Counted from the first letter of the stretch, positions 33,402-43,106 are shown. The stretch is DNA of 64,000 bases from Methylacidiphilales bacterium (GCA_026225555.1 JAMFSY010000016.1:1-64000); one strand, 5' to 3'. A program made the numbers and translations. Notes: generated by a model from the letters alone, not told the origin.

Positions 33402-34132
33402 GGAAGCGGTTCGCCAAGATGGAAGTAGCCGCCGGTGGGGCCGTCTTCTCCGAGCGTCGCCAATTGCGTGCTCGTCTTTCCGCCCTCCGCGACTTCGAGC
33501 GTGGCCTCGGGGCCGCCCATGTCTGTCTTCACCCAGCCGGGATGGGCCGAGTTCACCTTGATTTTTGTTCCCTTCAGCGCGGCGGCGAGATGAATGGTGA
33601 AGGAGTTGAGCGCCGCCTTGGAAGCGTCGTAGCCGAACGGCTTCGCGTCCTCAATCGGTGAGCCGGGGGTGGAGTGCAGGGTCAGGGAACCGAGAATGCT
33701 CGAGAGATTCACGATTCGTCCCGCGGGCGCTTTCTCGATAAGCGGAAGCAGTTCCTGTGTCAGCGCCACGACCGCGAAGAAGTTCGTCTCAAAGGTCGCG
33801 TGCAGGGTCTCACTGGAGACAGTGGTGACGGAATTGCCGCCCAGTGGCTCCAGGGCGACCCCGGCGTTGTTGACCAGGATATCGAGCTTGCCACCGTTCT
33901 TTTCAAAATACTCGCGAGCGGCGCGACGGCTGTCCGGTGACGTGGCGTCGAACTGGAGCGCTTTCGCGTCGATGCCGCGCTGGCGCAAGGTCTCGGCGGC
34001 CTGCTCCCCCTTTTTAGGATCACGCGAACCGAGAACGACGGTGATGCCGAGTTCGCCCAGTTCCCGGGCGGTTTCGAAGCCGAGGCCGCGATTGGCTCCG
34101 GTGATGAATGCGATTTGGTTGATTTTGCTCAT
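33395..34132 (-). CDS. Short-chain dehydrogenase/reductase
   Basis: The 245-aa enzyme is complete: TGANRGLGFETAREL for the dinucleotide phosphate, NNAGVALEP, the catalytic serine region IVNLSSILGSL, and YDASKAALNSF with the Tyr and Lys. The C-terminal EDGPTGGYFHLGEPLPW is typical of carbonyl-reductase-like SDRs. The positively charged GSRDPKKG after strand 2 favours NADPH. It is divergent from the TetR gene and shares the 147-bp regulatory region containing a 14-bp palindrome, so it is probably induced together with the efflux system and may detoxify reactive carbonyls. Confidence 0.9.
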   Translation of the reverse strand: MSKINQIAFITGANRGLGFETARELGELGITVVLGSRDPKKGEQAAETLRQRGIDAKALQFDATSPDSRRAAREYFEKNGGKLDILVNNAGVALEPLGGNSVTTVSSETLHATFETNFFAVVALTQELLPLIEKAPAGRIVNLSSILGSLTLHSTPGSPIEDAKPFGYDASKAALNSFTIHLAAALKGTKIKVNSAHPGWVKTDMGGPEATLEVAEGGKTSTQLATLGEDGPTGGYFHLGEPLPW

Positions 34133-34206
34133 AGCTAATTTTAGTTGGGATGATGACTTTCGCGACTGGAGAAAGCTTTTTTCGAAGGAACGAAAATTCT
34201 TATTGA

Positions 34207-34220
34207 ATTATGATCATAAT
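34207..34220. promoter_or_regulatory. 14-bp palindrome, probable TetR operator
   Basis: ATTATGATCATAAT is its own reverse complement and lies in an AT-rich patch between the divergent SDR (start 34132) and TetR (start 34279) genes. An imperfect copy, ATGATGGTCGTCAT, follows at about 34226-34239. TetR proteins usually repress both flanking promoters from such a site. Confidence 0.6.
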
Positions 34221-34278
34221 ATAATATGATGGTCGTCATGCAAATGAAATTTGGATTTAATTTTCCGGAGGACTGATC

Positions 34279-34854
34279 ATGCGCTACGAAAAAGGACATA
34301 AGGAAGCTACCCGTCGACGTATTGTCGAGACGGCCTCGGCCCGCTTTCGCCAAAATGGAATCGACGGCGTCGGGGTGGCCGATCTCATGGCGGAAGCCGG
34401 CTTGACCCACGGCGGATTCTACAGCCACTTTTCCTCCAAGGAGGATTTGGTCCAACAGGCGGTGAAAGATGCCTCGGAGGAATCGCAGGAAAGGTTCGAG
34501 CGCCGGATTAAGGAAGGCGGACTGGAGTGCTGGATTCGCAATTACATGCGGGCCGGGCATCGCGATCATCCCGAGCTCGGTTGCGCGGTAGCGCCGCTCG
34601 TCTCGGAAATTGCCCGCCATCCAATCGCGACGCGAAGGGAGTTCACGAAAAACTTCGTCCAGGTGTTGGACCGGATCGAAGAGCTGCTGCCTGCCAGCGA
34701 ACCGGCAGGGACGCGTCGGAAAACGGCCATCGCCATCTTTTCCACGGTGATGGGCGCGCTTCAGCTCGCTCGCGCGGCGAGCGATCCCGCGTTGTCCGAG
34801 GAAATCCTGGAAGCGGGCCTCGTTTCGGGCCTGGCTTTGGCCGGAATCAAATAA
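34279..34854 (+). CDS. TetR/AcrR-family transcriptional repressor
   Basis: The 191-aa protein has the TetR helix-turn-helix: RRIVETASARFRQNGIDGVG, then VADLMAEAGLTHGGFYSHFS, then SKEDLVQQA. The ligand domain contains HRDHPELGCAVAPLVSEIAR, which with the TH-GGFYSHF variant places it near regulators of carbonyl- or lipid-type stress pumps. A strong ribosome-binding site (CCGGAGGAC) precedes the ATG. It is encoded 13 bp before the HlyD-type adaptor and divergent from the SDR, with the palindrome between. Confidence 0.92.
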   Translation: MRYEKGHKEATRRRIVETASARFRQNGIDGVGVADLMAEAGLTHGGFYSHFSSKEDLVQQAVKDASEESQERFERRIKEGGLECWIRNYMRAGHRDHPELGCAVAPLVSEIARHPIATRREFTKNFVQVLDRIEELLPASEPAGTRRKTAIAIFSTVMGALQLARAASDPALSEEILEAGLVSGLALAGIK

Positions 34855-34867
34855 ACGGAGAACGAAA

Positions 34868-35806
34868 ATGTCTGCATTACCCCCACCCTCCGCCCTGCAG
34901 GAAATCGTGGCGAATACCTCAGAGACCAAGCCGGTCCCGGCGCGGCCTCGTCTCGACAAGCGGTATAAAATTGCCCTGGGAATTCTGATCGCGCTTGTCC
35001 TGGCCGGTGGGGCAACCGCCTATCTCATTTACGCCTCGCACCATGAGACGACTGACGACGCTTACACGACGGGAAACGTGCACGACATCAGTTCGCGCGT
35101 GGCGGGGACGGTCATCGAGGTGGCCGTAATTGATAATCAGTTCGTCAAGAAGGGGCAGGTTCTCGTCCGGCTTGATCCGCGTGATTTTCAGGTGCAGGTG
35201 GACAAGGCCCAGGCTGATTATGAGCGCGCCCGGGCCGATTTTGAGCGGGTGAGCAATCTGCGGGCATCGCTGGGCGGTGACGGCGCGATTTCGAAACAGG
35301 AGTTCGACCAAATGCGAGCGAATCTCGGCACCGCGAAGGCGGCGTTGGACGACGCCAACAACCAGCTCGGCTACTGCACGATCACGGCGCCGGAAGACGG
35401 CTTTGTCGGCGACAAGACCGTGCAGACGGGCAATCGCCTGGCGGTTGGGACCGTGCTGATGTCGGTGGTGCAGGACTTGTGGATCGTGGCGAATTACAAG
35501 GAGACGCAGGTGGGCCGGATGGTCAAAGGCCAGAAGGTAAAAATCGAGGTCGATGAAATCCCGGGACATACTTTCGAGGGTCGCATCGATAGTTTTTCCC
35601 CGGGCTCGGGTTCGGTCTTCGCCCTGTTGCCACCAGAAAACGCGACCGGTAATTTTACCAAGATCGTGCAGCGGATCCCGGTGAAGATTCTTTTTGATCC
35701 GACGAGCATTCGCGGATATGAGGAACGGCTCGTCCCCGGTATTTCGGTGGAGACGGACGTGAATCTTATCGCACCGGTGACGGGCGAGGAGTTAAGTCGG
35801 CAGTGA
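34868..35806 (+). CDS. HlyD/EmrA-type membrane fusion protein
   Basis: The 312-aa adaptor has one N-terminal membrane helix (IALGILIALVLAGGATAYLI, about residues 35-54). The EmrA signature TTDDAYTTGNVHDISSRVAG follows. A lipoyl-like half (GTVIEVAVIDNQFVKKGQVLV) comes next, then a coiled-coil hairpin (VDKAQADYERARADFERV), the second lipoyl half (YCTITAPEDGFVGDKTV) and a beta-barrel. It bridges an inner-membrane pump to an outer-membrane channel in the periplasm. The DHA2 pump of the same cluster (31545-33122, minus strand) is the likely partner. It is second in the TetR operon. Confidence 0.92.
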   Translation: MSALPPPSALQEIVANTSETKPVPARPRLDKRYKIALGILIALVLAGGATAYLIYASHHETTDDAYTTGNVHDISSRVAGTVIEVAVIDNQFVKKGQVLVRLDPRDFQVQVDKAQADYERARADFERVSNLRASLGGDGAISKQEFDQMRANLGTAKAALDDANNQLGYCTITAPEDGFVGDKTVQTGNRLAVGTVLMSVVQDLWIVANYKETQVGRMVKGQKVKIEVDEIPGHTFEGRIDSFSPGSGSVFALLPPENATGNFTKIVQRIPVKILFDPTSIRGYEERLVPGISVETDVNLIAPVTGEELSRQ

Positions 35807-35835
35807 GTTTGGCTTTTAGGGTAATCCCTAAATGG

Positions 35836-35914
35836 GTCATCCTGAGCTTGTCGAAGGATCAGTTCTGCCTCGGTAAAAACAACTGAACTGATCCTTCGAC
35901 AAGCTCAGGATGAC
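35836..35914. repeat. REP-like palindromic repeat (30-bp perfect arms)
   Basis: Positions 35836-35865 and 35885-35914 are perfect inverted repeats, with a 19-base loop. The core of each arm is CCTGAGCTTGTCGAAGGATC or its complement. The same arm occurs once inside the MITE-like element at 15901-16053. It lies between two convergent genes, where it can act as a two-way transcription stop. The arm sequence is of a type scattered widely in bacterial genomes. Confidence 0.85.
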
Positions 35915-35950
35915 AGGGAGAAAAGAGCGACGATCTAATTAAAAAACGGT

Positions 35951-37111
35951 TTACGTCGCAATAAAAGGCGTCCACTTTTCGGCGGATTCCGCCGAGCGCA
36001 CCGCTGTCGTGATGAAGGCCATGCCTTCCACGCCGTCCTCCACCGTGGGGAAATCATGGATGCCCTCGCTTTTGCCGTCGAGCCGCTCCCGAATGGCTTC
36101 GACGACGGCAAGGTAGATATTGGCGAAGGCCTCAATGAACGCCTCCGGGTGGCCTGGGGGAAGGCGCGTGGCCTTCTTGGCCGCGTCGCTGAGGTAGCCG
36201 TTGCCACGGCGAAGGACGCGGGCGGGTTGATTCTTCGGGTGGAAGTGGAGTTCATTCGGATGCTCCTGTTTCCACTCGAGCGCGGCCTCCGTGCCGTAAA
36301 TGCGGATCGAAAGATTATTTTCCTCGCCGCAGGAAATCTGCGAGGCATACAGCACGCCTTTGGCTCCGCCTTCATAGCGGACGAGCAGGTTGCCGTCGTC
36401 TTCCAACGTGCGCCCCGGAATGAAGCTCGTGAAGTCGGCGCAGATCGATTCGATTTTCAGGCCCGTGATGTAGCGGCCCAGATTTTCCGCGTGCGTCCCG
36501 ATATCGCCGATGCAGCAGGAGATGCCCGCGCGGGCGGGATCGGTGCGCCAGGCGGCCTGCTTTTGGCCGGAGGTTTCGATCTGATCGAGCAGCCAGGCCT
36601 GTGGATACTCGGCCACGATCTTGAGAATCTGTCCCAGCTCGCCCCGGCGCACGAGGTCGCGCGCTTCCTTCACCATCGGGTAGCCGGTGTAATTATGCGT
36701 GAGGGCAAAAATCCGGCCGGAACGTTTCACCACTTCGCGCAAGGCAAGCGCTTCCTCCAGCGTTTGCGTCATCGGCTTGTCGCACACGACGTGGAAACCG
36801 TGCTCGAGAAAGACGGTCGCGACTTTGGCGTGGAGATGGTTGGGCGTGACGATGGAAACAAAATCGATCCGCAGGTCCTCGGGCAAGGCCGCTTCGCGTT
36901 CCGCCATTTCGGCGTAGCTCGAGTAGAGTCGTTCGGGCGCCAGAAAGAGGTCCTCGCCACTTTGACGGGCCTTGGCTGCATCGGAGGAAAAGCAGCCCGC
37001 GACGAGTTCAATCTGGCCGTCGAGATTCGCCGCCATGCGATGCACCGCGCCGATGAAGGCGTCGCGGCCACCGCCGACCATGCCGAAGCGAAGTTTGCGT
37101 TTGGTACTCAT
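35951..37111 (-). CDS. Gfo/Idh/MocA-family oxidoreductase
   Basis: The 386-aa protein has the NAD(P)-binding Rossmann domain ([20 protein letters not shown] at the start) and the dinucleotide-sugar signature [11 protein letters not shown] at about residue 117. A C-terminal alpha/beta sheet follows, with the family segments [20 protein letters not shown] and [14 protein letters not shown]. The catalytic lysine is the one in DKPMT. The GGGRDAFIG subgroup of Planctomycetota/Verrucomicrobiota is thought to oxidise sugars or inositols at a ring carbon. It is the last gene of a four-gene minus-strand operon that alternates such oxidoreductases with TIM-barrel isomerases. Confidence 0.9.
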   Translation of the reverse strand: MSTKRKLRFGMVGGGRDAFIGAVHRMAANLDGQIELVAGCFSSDAAKARQSGEDLFLAPERLYSSYAEMAEREAALPEDLRIDFVSIVTPNHLHAKVATVFLEHGFHVVCDKPMTQTLEEALALREVVKRSGRIFALTHNYTGYPMVKEARDLVRRGELGQILKIVAEYPQAWLLDQIETSGQKQAAWRTDPARAGISCCIGDIGTHAENLGRYITGLKIESICADFTSFIPGRTLEDDGNLLVRYEGGAKGVLYASQISCGEENNLSIRIYGTEAALEWKQEHPNELHFHPKNQPARVLRRGNGYLSDAAKKATRLPPGHPEAFIEAFANIYLAVVEAIRERLDGKSEGIHDFPTVEDGVEGMAFITTAVRSAESAEKWTPFIAT

Positions 37112-37126
37112 GAATGCAAAGAGTAG

Positions 37127-38167
37127 CTAGGATTTTTTCCGCGCAAAGGCGGCATCGAAAGCGGCCTGATTAGGCGAGAAATCCAGCTTGCGTACAAACG
37201 CGCTGGCCTCCGTCGCGCCGTGGACGCGGTCCATCCGGCCATCTTCCCATTCGACGGAAAGCGGGCCGCGATAACCGACGTCGTTCAAGGCGACGATGAT
37301 GTCCTCGAACTTGATGTCGCCATGGCCGAGCGAGCGGAAATCCCAATAGCGCGAGGCCTGGGTGAAATCGGTATGGCCGCCGAACACGCCCACCGTGCCG
37401 TCGCCGTGGCCCCACCAGACGTCCTTCATGTGCGCGTGATAAATGCGGTCCGCGAACTCGCGGATAAAGCGCACATAATCGACGCCCTGATAACCGAGGT
37501 GGGAGGGATCGTAATTGAAGCCAAAACGCTTATGGCCGTTCACGGCCTTGATCGCGCGGCGGGCCGAGGCGATGTCGAAGGCGATTTCAGTGGGGTGAAC
37601 TTCCAGGGCGAAATTGACGTTCTCGGCCTCGAAAACGTCGAGGATGGGCGTCCAGCGATGAGCAAAATCGTCGAAGCCCTTTTGCAGGAAGTCCTGGCTC
37701 GTCGGTGGAAATGCGTAAAGCGCATGCCAGATGGAGGAACCGGTAAAGCCGTTCACCACCGCCGGAAAATCGTCCTTCGTCTTGCCGGGCCGGGCGTCGA
37801 AAAAACGACGGGCGCTGCGGGCCGCCGCCTTCACCTTTTCCGCCGCTCGCTGGCGTACGCCTTCCGGTTCGCCGTCGCCCCAGACATCGGCGGGCAGGAT
37901 GGCTTGATGCCGCTCGTCGATGCGATCACACACCGCCTGGCCGACCAAATGCGTGGAGATGGCGTGGCAACTCAAACCGTGCTGTTGGAGGAGCTGCCAT
38001 TTTTTTGCAATGTAATCCGGCTCCGCGAGGGCGCGATCGACTTCGAAGTGATCACCCCAGCAGGCGAGCTCGAGGCCATCGTAGCCCATTTTTTTGGCGA
38101 GCGGCGCCAGTTCGGTCAAAGGCAAATCGGCCCACTGGCCGGTGAAAAGAGTAACAGGTCGGGACAT
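37127..38167 (-). CDS. Sugar phosphate isomerase/epimerase-like TIM barrel
   Basis: The 346-aa protein belongs to the xylose-isomerase-like TIM-barrel (AP-endonuclease 2) superfamily: [51 protein letters not shown] (metal-binding E and H), [16 protein letters not shown], and [16 protein letters not shown]. The spacing of Glu, Asp and His fits a divalent-metal site. Members act as epimerases, isomerases or dehydratases on (keto)sugars, and in this phylum they accompany Gfo/Idh/MocA oxidoreductases. The gene is 16 bp from the next oxidoreductase gene, within the operon. Confidence 0.9.
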   Translation of the reverse strand: MSRPVTLFTGQWADLPLTELAPLAKKMGYDGLELACWGDHFEVDRALAEPDYIAKKWQLLQQHGLSCHAISTHLVGQAVCDRIDERHQAILPADVWGDGEPEGVRQRAAEKVKAAARSARRFFDARPGKTKDDFPAVVNGFTGSSIWHALYAFPPTSQDFLQKGFDDFAHRWTPILDVFEAENVNFALEVHPTEIAFDIASARRAIKAVNGHKRFGFNYDPSHLGYQGVDYVRFIREFADRIYHAHMKDVWWGHGDGTVGVFGGHTDFTQASRYWDFRSLGHGDIKFEDIIVALNDVGYRGPLSVEWEDGRMDRVHGATEASAFVRKLDFSPNQAAFDAAFARKKS

Positions 38168-38181
38168 AAGTGAAGGGCCGT

Positions 38182-39285
38182 TTAGGCGTCGAGTTTTCCC
38201 AGGGGCAAACCGATCGGAAGCGCCTTCGGCTTGGCGACGGTGCTTTCCAGAATGACGTGGGCGCCGCGTTGGGAGGCGAGCTCGACCGCGAGCATGGCTT
38301 CCAGGACGTGATAGGCCAATTCGCCGCTGGCGCGATGGGGGCGGTTGTTGTGAATGGCCGTCGCCATGTCGGCGGCGCCGATGCCGCGGCTGACCTGGTC
38401 GCTATGGGTCAGCGGAATGACACGCCATTCCTTTTCCTGGGCACCCCGCACTTCCACGATGCCGCCGAAGTTATTGGGATCGGGCACGCGCAGAGTGCCT
38501 TCCGTGCCATAGATTTCGATGATGGGCAGGTTATGGCTCCAGACATCGAAGGACATATTCAACGCCGCGACCGGACCGGAGGCGAAGTCGAAAACGCCGG
38601 CATAATGCGTCGGGATTTCGACCTTGATCCGTGTGCCCTGTTTCGCCCCGCTGCCGACCACGCGTTCCGCGAACGAGGCGCGCGCCGAACCGGTCGCCCG
38701 CCGGATGGGACCGAGCAGATTCACCAGCGCGGTGAGGTAATAGGGCCCCATATCGAGCATGGGCCCGCCGCCGATCTGGTAGAAAAATTCGGGATCGGGA
38801 TGCCACCCTTCCGGTCCATGACCGGCCATGTTCGCCACGGCGCCGATGGGCTCGCCGATCGCGCCTTCGTCGATCAACTTGCGCGCCGTCTGGATGCCGC
38901 CGCCGAGGAAAGTATCCGGCGCGCAGCCCACCCGCAACCCGGAGGAATGCGCGAGCTCGATGACCTTCCTGCCCTCGGCCAGATCGAGCGCGAAGGGCTT
39001 CTCGACGTAGGCATGCTTCTTCGCCGCCAAAATCGCAAGGTTCACCGTGGCGTGGACCTTGGGGACCGTCAGGTTGATCACGATATCGACGCTCTTGTCC
39101 GCGAGCAGATCCTCGATCGAGCTCGGGCGAACGCCGTGTTCCTTTGCCTTGGCCTCCGCGCGTTCGAAGACGAGATCGGCGGCGGCGACCACTTCGACCA
39201 CGTCGAATATGCGCAGGCCGGTGAAGTAGGCGTTGCTGATGTTGCCGCATCCGATGATGCCGACTTTAAGAGGGGATGGATTCAT
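38182..39285 (-). CDS. Gfo/Idh/MocA-family oxidoreductase
   Basis: The 367-aa enzyme has the Rossmann start [19 protein letters not shown], the catalytic [11 protein letters not shown] at about residue 96, and the C-terminal half with [20 protein letters not shown], which includes the DxGxxY motif found in glucose-fructose-oxidoreductase relatives. A later [19 protein letters not shown] is a family hallmark. It is second in the minus-strand operon, 13 bp after the first TIM-barrel gene. Substrate unknown; probably a sugar or sugar derivative. Confidence 0.92.
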   Translation of the reverse strand: MNPSPLKVGIIGCGNISNAYFTGLRIFDVVEVVAAADLVFERAEAKAKEHGVRPSSIEDLLADKSVDIVINLTVPKVHATVNLAILAAKKHAYVEKPFALDLAEGRKVIELAHSSGLRVGCAPDTFLGGGIQTARKLIDEGAIGEPIGAVANMAGHGPEGWHPDPEFFYQIGGGPMLDMGPYYLTALVNLLGPIRRATGSARASFAERVVGSGAKQGTRIKVEIPTHYAGVFDFASGPVAALNMSFDVWSHNLPIIEIYGTEGTLRVPDPNNFGGIVEVRGAQEKEWRVIPLTHSDQVSRGIGAADMATAIHNNRPHRASGELAYHVLEAMLAVELASQRGAHVILESTVAKPKALPIGLPLGKLDA

Positions 39286-39297
39286 GGGTGAAAGGAT

Positions 39298-40047
39298 TTA
39301 GCTGAGACTGGCGCGCATCGATTGAATGCAGTTTTTCAAGGCGGGATCGGGATTTTGCGCGTCGGCCTCGTACTCGATCACCGACATGCCATCAAAGCCA
39401 CCCTCCTGGAGCGCGCGGGTGAAGGCAGGCAGATCGAGTGTACCCTGGCCGACGACGACATCCTTCCACTGGCCGTTTGGTTCGAAAAGGAAATCCTTGA
39501 AGTGCACGCCGTAAATGCGACCGGCATACTTCTTCGCCCACTCCACCGGCTTGCCGTGATACGGCCCGATCTGCATTGCCCAGGCGGTATCGATGCAAAG
39601 ACCGATTTCCGGCCCGCCCAATTCGAGGAGATAATCCAGGACATCCGGGCTGCCACCGAACTGGTAACCGCCATGACAATGGATGCCGACGCGGATGCCG
39701 AATTCCTTCGACCAGCGGCGGACGAGCGGAAGGGCTCGCATGAAGCTATTTACCCGGAAGTGACAGGAAATATGCTTCGCCCCGGCGGCGGCGGCGCATT
39801 CGAACCATAGCCTCTCGCTCTCGTTGCCGTCGAAGGTCTGCACCCCGATCGAAATGATGTCGACGCCCGCGTCCTTATAGGTCTGGATCACTTTTTTGAA
39901 AGCGGCGGGATCGTTGAAGTCGGCGTGAACGCCGCAGACCTCGATGCTGTTGAGATCCAGGTCGCGTACCTTGCGGGCGACCACGGCGTTGTCTTTGAAT
40001 TCGCGGAAGCAGTAGCTCTGCACTCCGAAGTTAAGGGCTTGTTTCAT
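39298..40047 (-). CDS. Sugar phosphate isomerase/epimerase-like TIM barrel
   Basis: From the ATG at 40047 (MKQALNFGVQSYCFREFKDN) the protein has 249 aa. TIM-barrel hallmarks include LDLNSIEVCGVHADFNDPAA, CHFRVNSFMRALPLV, GIHCHGGYQFGGSPDVLDYL, and GLCIDTAWAMQIGP. The ending is IYGVHFKDFLFEPNGQW followed by DGMSVIEYEADAQNPDPALK. It is the first gene of the operon and divergent from an AraC regulator, which probably controls it. An upstream in-frame start would run into the regulator's promoter and is not used. Confidence 0.9.
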   Translation of the reverse strand: MKQALNFGVQSYCFREFKDNAVVARKVRDLDLNSIEVCGVHADFNDPAAFKKVIQTYKDAGVDIISIGVQTFDGNESERLWFECAAAAGAKHISCHFRVNSFMRALPLVRRWSKEFGIRVGIHCHGGYQFGGSPDVLDYLLELGGPEIGLCIDTAWAMQIGPYHGKPVEWAKKYAGRIYGVHFKDFLFEPNGQWKDVVVGQGTLDLPAFTRALQEGGFDGMSVIEYEADAQNPDPALKNCIQSMRASLS

Positions 40048-40180
40048 GGGAAGAGGAGAAAGAAGAAGCTGCGACAGGAAATTGTTCCTGACTGGGTTTT
40101 TGTAAACTGTGTCCAGCGATGGATCGTTTAACAATGCCGCAAAGTTGTCAAAAACTAGTATTTGTTGTAAAAAACTCGGC

Positions 40181-41017
40181 ATGGCTTCCCTCAGGAAAAT
40201 TGCGCCCGACGACCTGAAGCTGGACCGTGTTTTCCACTACCATCAAAAGACGGGAAGTCATCCCAATCCCTTCCAGATTCAGCCCTATCATGAATGCGCG
40301 GAACTGGTCACAGGCGGGCGCGGATGGGTCGAGGAGAAGGGGATTTGGCGGGAAGTCATCCCGGGACACATTGTTTGGAACAAGCCGGGGGATTTTACCA
40401 TTGGGCGCAGTGATTTTGTGAATCCCTACCGCTGCCTGGCCATTCAGTTTCGGACCACGAAGAGGAAAGGGCTGGGGATCAAACGGATCTCGATTTGTCC
40501 TGATCCAGAGGCGGTTGCCGCCTTTGCCGATGAAGCAATCAAGCTCTTCGTCGATGAAGGAGTGAGCCGCTCGGTCCTGGGCAACTACCTGGCGGGCCGG
40601 TTGATGTTATGGGTCCACCGGCATTCGCTGGACAAGGGGAGGATGGGACTGCCACCCGGCGTGCAACGGGCCTTGGAATGGATTGAGCTCCACTATGCCG
40701 ACGCCTGCCCCGTGGAACAGATCGCGCGACAGGCCGGCTGGTCCTCCGCTTATCTGCACCATATGTTCCGGCATTTTCTGGGCATCACGCCGCACCAGGC
40801 CCTGAGGCAGCGCCGCTTGCGGGCCGCGCGGGAGCAATTGGTTTCTACCTCCCATTCGGTGAAGCGGATTGCGGTGGAGTGTGGTTTTGCCGACTCCTCC
40901 GCGCTGATTCACGCCTTTCGCGCCGATCTGCAAACCACGCCGAAAAATTACCGTCTTCAGCAAGCCGGGATGGGCCTGAGAGCCGGGAACGTTTTCCCGA
41001 CCGAAGGATTGACCTAG
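40181..41017 (+). CDS. AraC-family transcriptional regulator
   Basis: From the ATG at 40181 the protein has 278 aa. An N-terminal cupin-like sensor (YHECAELVTGGRGWVEEKG, IPGHIVWNKPGDFTIGRS) precedes two helix-turn-helix units: PVEQIARQAGWSSAYLHHMF and VKRIAVECGFADSSALIHAF, ending PKNYRLQQAG. It is divergent, by 133 bp, from the minus-strand sugar operon and so is its most probable regulator. A second AraC gene lies convergent to it 13 bp away. Confidence 0.92.
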   Translation: MASLRKIAPDDLKLDRVFHYHQKTGSHPNPFQIQPYHECAELVTGGRGWVEEKGIWREVIPGHIVWNKPGDFTIGRSDFVNPYRCLAIQFRTTKRKGLGIKRISICPDPEAVAAFADEAIKLFVDEGVSRSVLGNYLAGRLMLWVHRHSLDKGRMGLPPGVQRALEWIELHYADACPVEQIARQAGWSSAYLHHMFRHFLGITPHQALRQRRLRAAREQLVSTSHSVKRIAVECGFADSSALIHAFRADLQTTPKNYRLQQAGMGLRAGNVFPTEGLT

Positions 41018-41030
41018 ACGGCCCAGACGG

Positions 41031-41831
41031 TCAGGCCGCCGCGCTACGCCGAAAGCGGGCGGGGGTCAGTTTCATGGTTTTTTGAAATTGCCGCACGAAA
41101 TAGGAAGGATCGGCGTAGCCCAGCAGTTCGGCCACTTCGCCGACGGGCCTCGATGTCTCGGCCAGGAGTGCGCAGGCATGGCTGATCCGCTCCCGAATCA
41201 GGTATTCGCGGGGAGCGAGGCCCGTGAGGGCCCGCGCGCGGCGGGTGAATTGGGAAGACGACAGCCCGGCTTGGCGCGCGAGTCCGGGAATGGAAAGCGC
41301 GCCTGCACCGCCCTCGCCCAGCAGGCGCAGGATCCGATCATCGCCCTCGTGGATCGAGGGCGCATGGGATTCCCGCCAGAGCTGAAGCATCATCTGAAGG
41401 GCGGTCAGCTCCACCTGCCGGAGGCTGAGAGCATCGCCCCATTTGTAGACGGTGGAGCAATGGTGGGCGAGCTCGAGAAAGAGGCCCATGCGATGGACTT
41501 TGCGTGCCGAGAGGCGCCGGATCAACTCCGCCGACCGTGCCCGCCGCGGCACGGGAAAGAAATGGACGGAGAAATTAACGAACGGCTCGTCGGATAGGCT
41601 CTCGCCCCGAACCTGGGCGCCGGGTGGGAAAAGAAAACAAATGCCCGGTTCCACCCGGTATTCCCGCTGGCCGAACCTTAGGCGGCCCAGTCCGCGAATC
41701 AAAAACCAAAAGTTGAAATGAGGCATGGTCGCCACCCAGCTCCACGAATGAAGGCTAGGTCCGTGGAGCCGTCCGCCGAGCCCGACAATCTCGATTTTGC
41801 CAAAGGGAAAGGGAGGCACCGCGGAGGGCAT
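41031..41831 (-). CDS. AraC-family transcriptional regulator
   Basis: The frame is open for a long way upstream, but that part is the shadow of the oxidoreductase gene on the other strand. The ATG at 41831 (MPSAVPPFPFGKIEIVGLGG) gives 266 aa with an N-terminal cupin-like sensor (FLFPPGAQVRGESLSDEPFV) and the double helix-turn-helix: SIPGLARQAGLSSSQFTRRA and VGEVAELLGYADPSYFVRQF, ending KLTPARFRRSAAA. It is divergent from the plus-strand oxidoreductase operon starting at 41958 and probably controls it. The ATG at 41831 is therefore only 126 bp from that operon. Confidence 0.9.
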   Translation of the reverse strand: MPSAVPPFPFGKIEIVGLGGRLHGPSLHSWSWVATMPHFNFWFLIRGLGRLRFGQREYRVEPGICFLFPPGAQVRGESLSDEPFVNFSVHFFPVPRRARSAELIRRLSARKVHRMGLFLELAHHCSTVYKWGDALSLRQVELTALQMMLQLWRESHAPSIHEGDDRILRLLGEGGAGALSIPGLARQAGLSSSQFTRRARALTGLAPREYLIRERISHACALLAETSRPVGEVAELLGYADPSYFVRQFQKTMKLTPARFRRSAAA

Positions 41832-41957
41832 GGAACCGACCGTGCCCGATTTTAAGCCGCGAGGCGATTTCTTTCGCCGTTCCACATGCGTGAAAAGTAC
41901 TATAAAATGCTTGAACAGTCGGTGGAAATTCCTCGTGAAAAATGCTAATCCAAAAGA

Positions 41958-43106
41958 ATGAAAGAAGTTCGTCTGGGCATCATCGGTTTGGGCAATATGG
42001 GCGTGGTCCATGCCCGGGGCATCGCCGAGGGCAAGATCCCCGGGGCCGTCCTCGGTGGAGTTTGCGATGAGGACGCGCAAAGGCTGAAGGAATTTTCCGT
42101 GCCCGGATTTGCCCGAAGCAGCGAGCTGATCCACTCCGGCAAGATCGATGCCGTGGTGATCGCGACGCCTCATTTTTCCCATACCTCGATCGGGATTGAG
42201 GCCTTGGAGGCCGGTCTGCACGTTCTGGTGGAAAAGCCCATTTCGGCGCAAAAGGCCGATTGCGAAAAGCTGATTGCGGCGCATCGCGATCCCAAGCAGA
42301 TCTTTGCGGCGATGTTCAATCAAAGGACCGACCCTCACTATCTGAAGCTGCGCGAGTTGGTGCAACGGGGGGAACTCGGCGAGCTCCGGCGGATCAACTG
42401 GATCGTCACGAACTGGTTTCGGAGCAACGCCTACTACGCGTCCGGGGGCTGGCGGGCGACCTGGGCGGGTGAAGGTGGCGGCGTCCTGCTCAACCAGTGC
42501 CCGCATAATCTCGATTTATGGCAATGGATCTTCGGCATGCCGAAGCGGCTTCGCGCGTTCTGTGCGCTGGGGAAATATCATCCGATCGAGGTTGAGGACG
42601 ACGTGACGGCTTACATGGAATATGAAAACGGCGCGACCGGCGTCTTCATTACCTCGACCGGCGAGGCGCCCGGCACCAACCGCCTCGAAATCACGGCCGA
42701 TCGCGGCAAGGTCGTGCTCGAGGACGGCGGGATTCGGTTTATTCGCAATGAGATTTCGACTGACGAACACACCCGGACCACGAAGGGTGGCTTCGCAGCC
42801 CCTGAGACATGGGATGTTCAGATACGAGTCTCGGGCAATGGTGGACAGCACCGGGAAATCCTTGAGAATTTCACCGCGGCGATCCTGAAGGGCGTTCCGC
42901 TCATCGCGCCCGCGAGCGAAGGCCTTTATTCGGTCGAACTTGCCAACGCGATGCTGCTCTCCAGCTTCGAAGGGCGGACGCTCGAGTTGCCGCTCGATGC
43001 CGCGGCCTATGAATCCTTCCTAAGCCAGAAGATAAAGGAATCCCATTCCAAAGAGAAAAAGGTCGTGAAGGTCGCCGACGATTTCAACCGTTCGTTCGGG
43101 ACTTAG
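41958..43106 (+). CDS. Gfo/Idh/MocA-family oxidoreductase
   Basis: The 382-aa enzyme starts with VRLGIIGLGNMGVVHARGIA, followed by CDEDAQRLKEF, VIATPHFSHTSIGIEALEA and the catalytic VEKPISAQKADCEKL. The C-terminal domain has GEGGGVLLNQCPHNLDLWQW, a strong match to the Asp/Asn-H-x-x-D-x-W pattern of inositol-dehydrogenase-like members. It is first in a three-gene plus-strand operon, mirroring the minus-strand operon across the two AraC genes. Confidence 0.93.
   Translation: MKEVRLGIIGLGNMGVVHARGIAEGKIPGAVLGGVCDEDAQRLKEFSVPGFARSSELIHSGKIDAVVIATPHFSHTSIGIEALEAGLHVLVEKPISAQKADCEKLIAAHRDPKQIFAAMFNQRTDPHYLKLRELVQRGELGELRRINWIVTNWFRSNAYYASGGWRATWAGEGGGVLLNQCPHNLDLWQWIFGMPKRLRAFCALGKYHPIEVEDDVTAYMEYENGATGVFITSTGEAPGTNRLEITADRGKVVLEDGGIRFIRNEISTDEHTRTTKGGFAAPETWDVQIRVSGNGGQHREILENFTAAILKGVPLIAPASEGLYSVELANAMLLSSFEGRTLELPLDAAAYESFLSQKIKESHSKEKKVVKVADDFNRSFGT

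Noticed and set aside
41832-42506. Extended N-terminus of the minus-strand AraC gene
   Set aside because: The extra 225 codons lie opposite the oxidoreductase gene and do not resemble a protein domain. The ATG at 41831 fits family length.
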